Source: Bifidobacterium aerophilum
GTDB lineage: Bacteria; Actinomycetota; Actinomycetes; Actinomycetales; Bifidobacteriaceae
Reading direction: 5' to 3'
Length of the DNA: 64,000 nt
Assembly: GCF_010667685.1 (NCBI RefSeq)
Contig: NZ_WHZW01000003.1
Coordinates: 107,855-171,854 of the forward strand
Shown here: positions 32,555 to 41,190 of the stretch, piece by piece
How positions within the stretch are numbered: the stretch's first letter is position 1
Layout of the letters: every line of letters begins with the position of its first letter
Made by a program: the position numbers and the translations under genes
Notes under the pieces: model-generated
The model's database searches: none
What the model saw: the letters and a program-made list of their open reading frames with translations, nothing else
What the model was told of the DNA's origin: nothing

Positions 32555-35308
32555 TCACCGCACCATCGACGCGATGACCTCCATGTCGATCCGCTGCCGT
32601 GGGTCGAATGCCGGCGATGCCAGATACCGGTAGATGGCGCCCTGCAACGCGCGGCCTTCGGGATGATCCTGCAGATCCTGCAATCCCATCGACGAGAACA
32701 GCAGTCGTCCGTTACCGCACCGGCATTCGAACAGCTGCGCCATCGGACGCAGGTATGCGTAACTGTCCATTTCGGTGACGATCGGACGGATGCGTCCCGC
32801 CGACTCGGGCAGTACGACGGCGCGGCGACCGGCCATCGGCCACCATTGCCAGTCGGTGTGCGATTCGGTCGGGAACCCGTCGAACAGCGGATGGTCGGCG
32901 TCGATGTACTGTCCCATGCCGCCGTTTTGCTGGGGGAACGTGCCGACCGACCAGAAATCGGTGGAGAACTGGCCTTGCACCGACCCCGGCAGCGCTTCGG
33001 CCGTGGAACGCGGCGACAGGTAGACCACGCCGCCCCGGTCGAGCACAGCGCGGGCCGTCTCGTCGAAATGTTCGGTTTCATACACGCCCGCCGGCCGCGA
33101 CGGCGTCGTCGGCGCATACACCCAAATCGGGTACGAGTTCGTCGCTCCGTCGATGTCGATGCGCAGGTCCAGCCTGGCCGGCGGCCGTACCGAGTCCAGC
33201 GGCAACGCCAACCTGCCGGCCGAGGTCAGCGTTCCCACGGGACAGTAGACGTCGGGCAGGCGGTCCTTCAGCGAGATGCCGTCGCCGGTCAGCGAGAACC
33301 GCACCGGACCGGCGAGCGCCGTCCGTCCGTAATTGGCGATGACCACGTCGCAGGACAGCGTCTCGTCGCAGGTGTACGTGTATCGCGGCAGCAGCGCGAG
33401 CGGCAGACGGTCGGTGAAGAACGCGCGGAACCGTTCCGGCTGCGCGAATCCGTATGACTTGGATTCCAGATGCGCGTCGAGCATGCCCACCAGCGCGGTG
33501 CCCTGTCCGGGGAAATCCTGCAGTCCGAGCAACGACAGTCCGCTCATCGACCCGGTGCGCAATACGGCTTCGACTTCCTCGCGATAGCCGATCAGGGACA
33601 ATTCGCCGCTGGCCTCGACGTACTTTGGCCAGATGTCGTCGAGGCCGCGCGCATGAATGCGGTCGCGGATGATCCGGTAGTTCGCCGGGTCGGTGACGCC
33701 CTGGAACCGTTCGATCTCGCTCAGTTCCGGCAAAACCTCGTACTGGCCGACCTCGAATCCGAACACCGGCCCCGCGTATTGTTCGCGCAGCGCGGCCATC
33801 GACTGCTCGTAATTCATGTCGGCTCCCGGATACCGGTTGTTGAGATGTCCGGTCATGGGCGAGCTGGTGGCGCGCAGGAAATGGTCCCGGTACGCCTGCG
33901 ACGTATAGAAGTCGCTGTTCGGATCGCAGCCGTTGAGCCCGTAGTGCACGTTGGAGCCCCATGCGTACAGTCGGGTCGGGTCGAGGGAACGCGCCAGGTC
34001 GAGCAATTCGGTCATGCGCCGGTGGCCGAGGTCGCCGGCGGCGAGCTCGTTGCCGAGCGTGAGCATGACGAACGAGGGGTGGTTGGCGAGCGTGAGGATG
34101 ACCCGTTCGAGTTCGGTGCGGTAGTAGGCGAAGGATTCGTCGGATTCGAACGCGGTGTGCGGATCCCAGTGGGACAGTTCCGGCTGCATCATCATGCCGA
34201 TCTCGTCGGCCGCGGCGAACGCCTCGTCCGGCGGGCAGTGCGAGTGGAACCGCATGCAGTTGACGCCGTAGGACCGGTAGGTGTCGAGGATTCGCCGCCA
34301 GTCGTCCACGCTCGTCGGCGGATGGCCGGTTTCCGGGAATTCGGCGCAGTTCGCTTCGCCGCGCAGGAAGAACGCGCGTCCGTTGATCGTCAGTCGACCG
34401 TGGTCGTCGGAGCCGAAATCGCGCACGCCGAACCGTACGGTCATGGTCGAGCCGGACGGCGAACCGGACGGCAGCTCGCGGACCGTTTCGTCCGGACCGT
34501 CAGCGCCGTCAACGGCACCGCCATCGCGGCCAAGCGTCACGGTCAGGTACTGCAGGTTGCCGTCGTATTCGTCCCAGCGGCGTACACCGTCGCGCAACGG
34601 CAGCGACTCGAACGTGATGTCGTTGACGCCCGGGACCAATGCGACCGTCCGCCGGGCCGTATCGGCCAACGCGTCGGAACGGACGAGGATCGTCGCCGAC
34701 GCCGCACGGCCGCAGTCCACGCTTGCCGTCACGTCCACCATGTCGCCGTGCGGCAGGACCCGCACCGAGGAGACGAACGTTTCCGGTTCGACGCGCAGCC
34801 GGACGTAGCCGAGCAGACCGTTCCAGTTGGTCTGCGTCTCGTCGGTGGCCGTGGACGAGCCGACGATCGCATCGTGCGGCATGCCCGGATAGCTGTTGTC
34901 GCTGAGCACGACGAGTTCGTCGTCGCCGGTCAGCATGCCGGTCACTTCGAATACGTGCGGCGTGCTCAACGTGCCGGGCAGATGCGGCGGCACGGGCGTG
35001 CCGTCGACCTGCAGGGCGAGGTGGCGCGCTCGTTCGACTTCGAAGAACACGCGTTCGCCGGGCTTTGGACGGTATGCGATATGCCGCGTGAACCTCGCCT
35101 CGCCTTCGAACGTGTGCTTGCGCGTCAATCGGGTCGCCCATGGGCGCAGGTCCACGGAATCGTCGATCACGCCGGGCGTCGTCGTGCGGGTGCGTGCGAC
35201 GTCCGGGTGTCCGATCCCGTTGGTGTCAAGCGTGCCGGGCAGACGGACCGGCCGTGCGATGCCGTCGTCGATGGCGGCGCTCCAGGAGCCTTCCAAACCG
35301 ATGATCAT
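32555..35308 (-). CDS. GH2-family glycosidase without signal peptide
   Basis: A 917-residue glycoside hydrolase of family 2. A sugar-binding jelly-roll (about 1-180) and an Ig-like domain precede the barrel, whose acid/base motif is MLTLGNELAAGD with Glu421 and whose probable nucleophile is Glu519 in FGFEVGQYE. About 250 residues of beta-domains follow. The start at 35308 follows GAAGGAA. GH2 covers beta-galactosidase, beta-mannosidase, beta-glucuronidase and others; the active-site surroundings do not match LacZ closely, so I leave the sugar open. It lies 80 bases downstream of a GPH symporter and resembles the second GH2 protein in layout, including a C-terminal LFECRCGNGRLLFSS-type domain. 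Confidence 0.86.
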   Translation of the reverse strand: MIIGLEGSWSAAIDDGIARPVRLPGTLDTNGIGHPDVARTRTTTPGVIDDSVDLRPWATRLTRKHTFEGEARFTRHIAYRPKPGERVFFEVERARHLALQVDGTPVPPHLPGTLSTPHVFEVTGMLTGDDELVVLSDNSYPGMPHDAIVGSSTATDETQTNWNGLLGYVRLRVEPETFVSSVRVLPHGDMVDVTASVDCGRAASATILVRSDALADTARRTVALVPGVNDITFESLPLRDGVRRWDEYDGNLQYLTVTLGRDGGAVDGADGPDETVRELPSGSPSGSTMTVRFGVRDFGSDDHGRLTINGRAFFLRGEANCAEFPETGHPPTSVDDWRRILDTYRSYGVNCMRFHSHCPPDEAFAAADEIGMMMQPELSHWDPHTAFESDESFAYYRTELERVILTLANHPSFVMLTLGNELAAGDLGHRRMTELLDLARSLDPTRLYAWGSNVHYGLNGCDPNSDFYTSQAYRDHFLRATSSPMTGHLNNRYPGADMNYEQSMAALREQYAGPVFGFEVGQYEVLPELSEIERFQGVTDPANYRIIRDRIHARGLDDIWPKYVEASGELSLIGYREEVEAVLRTGSMSGLSLLGLQDFPGQGTALVGMLDAHLESKSYGFAQPERFRAFFTDRLPLALLPRYTYTCDETLSCDVVIANYGRTALAGPVRFSLTGDGISLKDRLPDVYCPVGTLTSAGRLALPLDSVRPPARLDLRIDIDGATNSYPIWVYAPTTPSRPAGVYETEHFDETARAVLDRGGVVYLSPRSTAEALPGSVQGQFSTDFWSVGTFPQQNGGMGQYIDADHPLFDGFPTESHTDWQWWPMAGRRAVVLPESAGRIRPIVTEMDSYAYLRPMAQLFECRCGNGRLLFSSMGLQDLQDHPEGRALQGAIYRYLASPAFDPRQRIDMEVIASMVR

Positions 35309-35334
35309 TGTTGTTTCCTTCCCGAAAACCACGG

Positions 35335-35375
35335 GCGGGGCGTCCGTCCGCATTGCGGCGTGACGGACGCCCCGC
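35335..35375 (-). terminator. GC-rich hairpin between symporter and GH2 gene
   Basis: GCGGGGCGTCCGTC pairs perfectly with GACGGACGCCCCGC across 13 bases. It lies inside an apparent operon and has no T-run, so it may protect or partly terminate the message. Confidence 0.68.
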
Positions 35376-35388
35376 TTCCTACGTGTCG

Positions 35389-36813
35389 TCAGTTCGCGAC
35401 GGCGGCGGGGTCCGTTCCGGCCTCGGCGGCCGCCTTGGCGGCGCGGCGTTCGCGCAGGATCGCGACGATCTCGAGGAACCGCTTCTCGGTGATCTCGTAC
35501 TTGAACATCGGGATCAGCGCGAAGATCGTCAGGATCGCCGGGATGAAGGTGAACATCGCGCCGATCCAGAACAGCGTGTGCGCCGACAGGTCGGTGTTGG
35601 CCACGAAACCGGCCCAGGCGAGCACGTAGCCGCCGAACGCCACGCCGATCGCGTTGGAGATCTGGGACTTGAAGATGTTGAGCGAGAACACGGCGCCTTC
35701 GGAACGCTCGCCGGTCTTCCACTCGTTGTATTCGATGCAGTCCACGATCATCGAGAAGCCGGTGATGTTGGCGACGCCGGTGAAGAACGAGATGATCGCG
35801 CCGATGATCATGACGCCCCAGTATTCATGCTGGAACAGGAACAGCGCCGCGCCGAACACGGACATCGCGATGTAGCAGCCGATCGTCGAGTTCTTCTTGC
35901 CGAACAGCTTCGAAATGAACGGCGACAGGGACGAGCCGATGAGCTGGAAGACGAGCGTGAGCGTCAGGTAGTACTGGACGACGTTTTCCATGCCGAGGTT
36001 GTACTTGAAGAAGTACAGCTGGAAGCAGCCCTTGATGTTGCTGACCATTTCGAGCAGGAACATGGAGATCATGATGAGCGTGAACGGGGTGTTCTTCACG
36101 AACATCTTGGCGATCTGCACCGGCGACTGCGAGGTCTCGCGCTTGGTCGAATAGTTTTCTGGCACGAACAGCAGCGTGAGCAGCAGGCAGGCGGCGGCGG
36201 TGATCATGATGATCGTCACGGCCATCGTCCACGAGCCGAGGATCCTGACCAGCGGCAGCGTGAAGGCGCTGATGGCGAGCTGGCCGAACGCGGCGACGGT
36301 GCGCGGCACGGCCACGACCTTGACGCGCTCGTCGGGGTCCTGCGTGATGGCCGAGGACAGCGACCAGTACGACGTGTCGAGGATCGAGAACGTCATGTTC
36401 CACAGGATGTACGTGGCGTACGCGTAGACGAGCTTGCCGGCCTCGTCGAAGTCGGGGCTGATGTACAGCGCGATCGTGGTGAGCACGGTCAGCGACGTGC
36501 CGACGAAGATGAACGGCTTGAACTTGCCCCATCGCGTGCTCGTGTTGTCGACGATGATGCCCCACATGATGTCGGTGATCGCGTCGATGCACTTGGTCAC
36601 CAGGAACATGGTCGCCACGGCCGCCGCCTTGAGTCCCACGCTGTCGGTGTAGAAGAACATCAGGTAGGTGGCCATGACGAAGTAGGTGAGGTTGGCGCCG
36701 AAGCTGCCGGCGCCGTACGAGAACGCGACCAGGAAGCTGACCTTGTCCTTCGGGTTCTTGGTGATGCCCGCCGCCGTGCCGGCGCCGCCTGACGCCGCGA
36801 TATCCGTTGCCAT
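35389..36813 (-). CDS. GPH-family sugar:cation symporter
   Basis: A 474-residue, 12-helix transporter of the glycoside-pentoside-hexuronide family (MFS fold), relatives of MelB, XylP and GusB. Typical segments include DAITDIMWGIIVDNTSTRWGKFKPFI in the first cytoplasmic loop and IVDCIEYNEWKTGERSEGAVFS late in the protein. It should import a glycoside or uronide with Na+ or H+. AAGGAG lies 8 bases before the ATG. It sits between two GH2 genes, so it most likely brings in their substrate as a small oligosaccharide. Beta-glucuronide import is one option given GusB-like members. Confidence 0.92.
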   Translation of the reverse strand: MATDIAASGGAGTAAGITKNPKDKVSFLVAFSYGAGSFGANLTYFVMATYLMFFYTDSVGLKAAAVATMFLVTKCIDAITDIMWGIIVDNTSTRWGKFKPFIFVGTSLTVLTTIALYISPDFDEAGKLVYAYATYILWNMTFSILDTSYWSLSSAITQDPDERVKVVAVPRTVAAFGQLAISAFTLPLVRILGSWTMAVTIIMITAAACLLLTLLFVPENYSTKRETSQSPVQIAKMFVKNTPFTLIMISMFLLEMVSNIKGCFQLYFFKYNLGMENVVQYYLTLTLVFQLIGSSLSPFISKLFGKKNSTIGCYIAMSVFGAALFLFQHEYWGVMIIGAIISFFTGVANITGFSMIVDCIEYNEWKTGERSEGAVFSLNIFKSQISNAIGVAFGGYVLAWAGFVANTDLSAHTLFWIGAMFTFIPAILTIFALIPMFKYEITEKRFLEIVAILRERRAAKAAAEAGTDPAAVAN

Positions 36814-36920
36814 GATGATGCTCCTTCGCTGTATGCGGCGGGACGTCGTCGTTCCGTCGCTTGGTATGGTTCGGTCGATATTCGGTTGATGTTCGGTTAT
36901 GACGTTGCGGGATCCCGGGC

Positions 36921-36953
36921 GGGCGGCCGGACCTCCCGCGAGTCCGGCCGCCC
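36921..36953 (-). terminator. GC-rich hairpin after the GH2-CBM32 gene
   Basis: GGGCGGCCGGAC pairs perfectly with GTCCGGCCGCCC across 9 bases, 10 bases after the stop at 36963. It has no T-run and lies ahead of the symporter gene. Confidence 0.7.
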
Positions 36954-36962
36954 CGATCCGGT

Positions 36963-39900
36963 TCAGCTCACGCGGAAGTCGGTCATGCCCGCGCCGATGG
37001 TGGACGGCTGCACGTAGGTGACCCTGATGTAGCGCAGCGGCTGCGGTTCGATGTCGTAGACGCGGTTCTTCGCCTGTTCGCGGCGCTGCGCCAGCGTCGT
37101 CCAGGACGAGCCGTCAACGGATCCGTCGATGGTCAGTTCCGTGTCCTGCGGTTCCTGCAGGTCGATCTCGATCCGGCTGACGGTCGCCTCCTGCTGCAGG
37201 TCGACCCGCCACCAGTGGCCGGGCAGCGAGTTGATCGACTCCCAGAACGTGAGCGGGCTGCCGTCGACCGCGTGTTCCGGCCCGCGCGACTTCGACTTGG
37301 ATCCGTCGGTGGACGCCGGCTTGCGCAGCGCGAGGTTCGGCTTCTCGTCATGATCCGGCACGACCGCTCCGGCCGGCGGGTTGAGCAGCGCGGTCAGCGT
37401 CGCCGCGTCGACGGACTGCGCGGGAGCGAACCCGTCGCCGTTGACGTAGTCGACGATGCTGTTGCGCAGCGCGAGGACCGACGGCGAATCCGTCGCGTCC
37501 AGATTGATGGAGCAGACCAGCAGCCGCCCGTCGCCGACCGCGCATTCGAACAGGTTGGTGGCGTGTTCGATGGTGTAGAAGTTGGGCACGATCTGCGTGA
37601 TCGGCTTGAACGCGCCGCCGAGGGCGTCGATGACGATGCTGAACGACCGTTCGATCGGGTCCTTCCACACCAGTTCGCTGTACCGAGACGCGGGGAACGA
37701 CCGCAGTGCGGGGTGACGTTCGTCGCAGAACATGCCGCACGGGTCCACGCTTTTGAACCATACCGGGCTCCAGAACACGGGGAAGAACTCGCCCTTGCGT
37801 GCCTTCGCGACCTTGTTCGGATCGGCGAGGATCACCGCCTTGCCACCCCGTTCCAGCGTCTGCCGCACACGGTCGTCGAAACGGTCGGACACGGTCACGT
37901 CGTCGGCGAAGTCGCGTGCCGGCTCGGGCGCGTACACCCAGATGTCCCACGAATTCTCGACGCCCAGACCGGGATGGCGCACGGCGAGCCGCGCCTTGGT
38001 GTTTGACGTGAAACAATCCAGCGGCACGGAGAACGCGCCGACTTCGGTCAGGTCGCCCTGCGGCGCGGCCGCGGCATCCACCTCGCCTTCCAGATGGACG
38101 GCCGGGACGCCGACCCCGGCATCCGACCGCGCGTCCACGGCGTCAAGGCTCCACGTCCAGCGCCCGGCCTCGATGTCGTCCGCGCCGTAGTTGAACACCT
38201 TCAGCGTGGCCGTCAGCGTCTCGCCGGCGACGAACTGCCGTTTGTCGAGGATGACCAGCGGCTTGACCGCGTCGCAGTGCAGGTCGATGTCGTCGATGCC
38301 CTTCGGCTCCCAGAACGCGTTGAGCAGGCCGACCGTGGCGGTCGACTGTCCGGGGAAATCGTGCAGGTCAAGCATCTGGAATCCGCCGAAGCCGCGCGTG
38401 CGCATCGTCGATTCGATGTCGTCGCGGTACAGCACGGCCGCCAGATGACCGGAGGCGAGCACGTAGTCCTTGGCGTAGCCGATCAGGCCCTTGCGTTCCA
38501 GATCGTTCTTGATCACCTCCAGGTTGACCGGGGCGAGCGCGCCGTCGTATTCGGGGATCTCGCTCACGTCCGGGAACACCGCGTACTGGCCGAGCTCGTG
38601 CGCCACGAGCGGCAGCGACGCCTTGCCGACCGCCTCGTCGTAGGTCAGCGTGGTCTGCTCGACCATTTCGTCGAGGAACGCCTGGCCGCGGATGCCGGTT
38701 TCGTCGTACTGCACGTCGACGAAATAGTCGTCGGCGGCGGTCGGCTGGCGCCGGGTCACGATGCATCCCGAGTTGGAGGTCAGCGTGGTCAGGAATCGCG
38801 GATCGCGCTTGCGGATGCGCGTCAGCACGTCCTCGAGATACGTGTAGTCGCCGCTCAGCTCGTTGCCGGCGACGAGCATGCACAGGCTCGGATGGTTGCC
38901 GTACGCGTCGACGATGCGGTTGAGTTCGGCCTCGATGTAGTCGTAGTGGTCGATGTGCGAGCCGACGTCGCCCTTGAACCAGTCGTCCATCCAGAACGGG
39001 CCTTCGACCGACAGGTAGACGCCGAGCCGGTCGGCCGCCTCGAACGCGGCTTCCGGCGGGCACCAGCTGTGGTAGCGCACATGGTTGAGTCCCGCTTCCT
39101 TGACGCGCCGGTAGATGTGCTCGTACGAGGCGACGTCGCACGGCGGGAATCCGGTTTTCGGGAACACGCAGCAGTCGAGCGTGCCGCGCAGGAACATGCC
39201 GTTGCCGTTGATGCGCAGCGTCCTGCCGTCGACCGACAGCTCCCGCATGCCGAACGTCACGTCCGTTTCGCGGCCGTCGACGATGACCGACAGCGTGTAC
39301 AGCGTCGGATGGAACTCGTCCCACGTTTCGAAATGCGGCAGGACGACGTCGATGCCGTTGTCGCCCGCATGGACGGCGACGCCATGGCTTTCGGCCACGG
39401 TCTCGCCGGCGGCGTCCCGGACCAGCACGTCCGCCGTCGTCGCCGACTGCGCGACGCCGCGCAGCAGCACATGCACCGAGCCGTCCGACGGTCGCGGGAA
39501 CACCTGCACGTCGCGTACCGGACCGGCGCCGGCGCGCAGTTCGATGGCGCCGACGATGCCGTTCCACAGCGTCTGCGTCTCGTCCGTGTAGGCGCTCGCC
39601 TTGTCGTAGATGTGTTCCACGTCGCGGTTGTCGATGCGGATCGTCAGCGTCTGTTCGCGGCCCGGTTCGACGAACGGCGTCAGATCGTAGACGTGCGCGG
39701 CGGACAGCGAGTCGCGGCGTCCCACGTAATGACCGTCGATCCATACGGCCGATTCGAAGATCACCCGTTCGAGATACAGTTCGACGCCGTCGGCGAGCGC
39801 TTCGGCCGGCGGCATAACGATCCGACGCTGCACCCACAGCGCGCCCAGGTAATCGTAGCGCTGGCGCAGGCACCGGGTGGTATCCTCGTTGAGTTCCGTG

Positions 39901-40079
39901 TCGGCCTCAAGCCGGTGCCCGACATGATTCGTGGTCGTGGTTCCCGGCAGCTCGAAGGGTGCCGCATCAAAAGATTGCGCCGACCAGATCTCCGGCATGC
40001 CACGGTCATCGGGGTCGAGCCGATAGTCCCATGGTCCGCTTAGGTCCAGCAGCACATTGTGTGATTGTCGTGTCGTCAT
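36963..40079 (-). CDS. GH2-family glycosidase with C-terminal F5/8-type module
   Basis: A 1038-residue family 2 enzyme. N-terminal jelly-roll (about 10-190), Ig-like domain, then the barrel with the acid/base motif MLVAGNELSGDY (Glu407) and nucleophile Glu495 in VAHELGQYAVF. A middle domain with TNLFECAVGDGRLLVCSINL precedes a C-terminal discoidin/CBM32-like module (about 905-1038: NLALRKPASTDGS, WWRVDLQQEATVSRIEIDL, RYIRVTY). A carbohydrate-binding module on a protein with no signal peptide is unusual. The start at 40079 follows GTGAGG. It heads the GH2-GPH-GH2 unit and is divergent from an AraC gene with shared direct repeats upstream. Substrate unknown. Confidence 0.87.
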   Translation of the reverse strand: MTTRQSHNVLLDLSGPWDYRLDPDDRGMPEIWSAQSFDAAPFELPGTTTTNHVGHRLEADTELNEDTTRCLRQRYDYLGALWVQRRIVMPPAEALADGVELYLERVIFESAVWIDGHYVGRRDSLSAAHVYDLTPFVEPGREQTLTIRIDNRDVEHIYDKASAYTDETQTLWNGIVGAIELRAGAGPVRDVQVFPRPSDGSVHVLLRGVAQSATTADVLVRDAAGETVAESHGVAVHAGDNGIDVVLPHFETWDEFHPTLYTLSVIVDGRETDVTFGMRELSVDGRTLRINGNGMFLRGTLDCCVFPKTGFPPCDVASYEHIYRRVKEAGLNHVRYHSWCPPEAAFEAADRLGVYLSVEGPFWMDDWFKGDVGSHIDHYDYIEAELNRIVDAYGNHPSLCMLVAGNELSGDYTYLEDVLTRIRKRDPRFLTTLTSNSGCIVTRRQPTAADDYFVDVQYDETGIRGQAFLDEMVEQTTLTYDEAVGKASLPLVAHELGQYAVFPDVSEIPEYDGALAPVNLEVIKNDLERKGLIGYAKDYVLASGHLAAVLYRDDIESTMRTRGFGGFQMLDLHDFPGQSTATVGLLNAFWEPKGIDDIDLHCDAVKPLVILDKRQFVAGETLTATLKVFNYGADDIEAGRWTWSLDAVDARSDAGVGVPAVHLEGEVDAAAAPQGDLTEVGAFSVPLDCFTSNTKARLAVRHPGLGVENSWDIWVYAPEPARDFADDVTVSDRFDDRVRQTLERGGKAVILADPNKVAKARKGEFFPVFWSPVWFKSVDPCGMFCDERHPALRSFPASRYSELVWKDPIERSFSIVIDALGGAFKPITQIVPNFYTIEHATNLFECAVGDGRLLVCSINLDATDSPSVLALRNSIVDYVNGDGFAPAQSVDAATLTALLNPPAGAVVPDHDEKPNLALRKPASTDGSKSKSRGPEHAVDGSPLTFWESINSLPGHWWRVDLQQEATVSRIEIDLQEPQDTELTIDGSVDGSSWTTLAQRREQAKNRVYDIEPQPLRYIRVTYVQPSTIGAGMTDFRVS

Positions 40080-40194
40080 GGAAAACCTCACCGTCCCTGT
40101 GTAGCCCTGCCGGACTCCGTTGCCCGGCAATGCATTCCCCGCCGTATCCCGTGCGGAGCATGCTACCAGCGTATGCCCGCGCCGGCGTGCGCGG

Positions 40195-40291
40195 TGTAGA
40201 AAAACTGCTCAAGTAGGCACAAAAATTGCGTTCGACGGCGACCGCGGACGCACCTGCCGTCATGGCGGCTACCATGTAGAATAATTGCTCA
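40195..40291. promoter_or_regulatory. Two direct repeats, probable AraC-family binding sites
   Basis: TGTAGAAAAACTGCTCA at 40195-40211 and TGTAGAATAATTGCTCA at 40275-40291 agree at 15 of 17 positions and point the same way, 80 bases apart. Direct 17-base repeats are the usual AraC-family site. The second ends 5 bases before the AAGGAGG of the AraC gene, which suggests autoregulation; the first is 116 bases from the divergent GH2 start. Confidence 0.82.
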
Positions 40292-40310
40292 GCCACAAGG
40301 AGGCGGCGTC

Positions 40311-41174
40311 ATGAAACCGGCTGAACATGGGATTCTCGACGAGGGGTCGGATTTCTATATCTACACGCCAAGCAAAACGGCGTTGCAGACGTTTCTGTAC
40401 CCGTTGCGCGTCGGCTCGTTCAGGTACGAGGCCGGGTACCGGCAGGAGCGCAGTTCGTTCGACAGTTTCCTGCTCATGGCCGTGCGGCAGGGATCGTTCG
40501 ACGTGGACGTCGGCCAAGGCACGCTGCATGCGGACAAGGGAAGTTTCATCCTGGTCGACTGCTATCGGCCGCATTCCTATGGCTGCGCCGAGGACAGCGA
40601 CGTGCTGTGGCTGCATTTCGACGGCGTGACGGCCCGCGCGTATTTCGATCTCATCCATGACAAGCTCGGCACGGTGTGCTCGCTGAAGGATCCGGGATTC
40701 GCGCTGTCGCGGATGTCCGACATCTACGAGACGTTCCGGCAGGGAGGGCGCGTGTCGGAACCGCTGATGTCGAAGTACGTCACCGACATCCTCACCGAGT
40801 TCTCCATGGATTCGGCCGACGGCGGCACCGCGACGCAACGGCAGCCGCACGCCATCGAGGACGTGCTCACGTATATCTCCGCGCATCTCGGCGAACCGCT
40901 GTCGGTCGCGGACATGGCGGCGCGCGCCTATATGAGCGAATACCATTTCATCCGCGTGTTCAGGAAGGAGACCGGGTACACGCCCCACGCCTACCTGGTG
41001 GAGGCGCGCATCCATGCGGCGAAGTATCTGCTCACCACCACCGACATGCCGCTCAAGCAGCTGTGCGAGGAATGCGGGTTCACCGACACCAGCGCGTTCT
41101 GCGCCGCGTTCAGGCGCAAGACCGGGGTCTCCCCCATCGCGTTCCGTCAGCGGGGCGGATCGCCGGAGACGTGA
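40311..41174 (+). CDS. AraC-family transcriptional activator
   Basis: A 287-residue regulator with an N-terminal cupin-like sensing domain (about 20-150) and a C-terminal pair of helix-turn-helix motifs (about 185-280): LSVADMAARAYMSEYHFIRVF and LKQLCEECGFTDTSAFCAAFRR. AAGGAGG lies 8 bases before the ATG. It is divergent from the GH2-GPH-GH2 genes, and two direct repeats between them are its likely sites. Similar half-sites precede the DUF5107 gene, so it may coordinate the whole 28-40 kb cluster. The inducer is probably the imported glycoside or a hydrolysis product. Confidence 0.92.
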   Translation: MKPAEHGILDEGSDFYIYTPSKTALQTFLYPLRVGSFRYEAGYRQERSSFDSFLLMAVRQGSFDVDVGQGTLHADKGSFILVDCYRPHSYGCAEDSDVLWLHFDGVTARAYFDLIHDKLGTVCSLKDPGFALSRMSDIYETFRQGGRVSEPLMSKYVTDILTEFSMDSADGGTATQRQPHAIEDVLTYISAHLGEPLSVADMAARAYMSEYHFIRVFRKETGYTPHAYLVEARIHAAKYLLTTTDMPLKQLCEECGFTDTSAFCAAFRRKTGVSPIAFRQRGGSPET

Positions 41175-41190
41175 CGAACCAGCCGCGCTC

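Noticed and set aside
35309..35722. Extended start of the first GH2 gene
   Set aside because: The extra N-terminal sequence is antisense-like and overlaps the symporter gene; the ATG at 35308 has a strong ribosome site.
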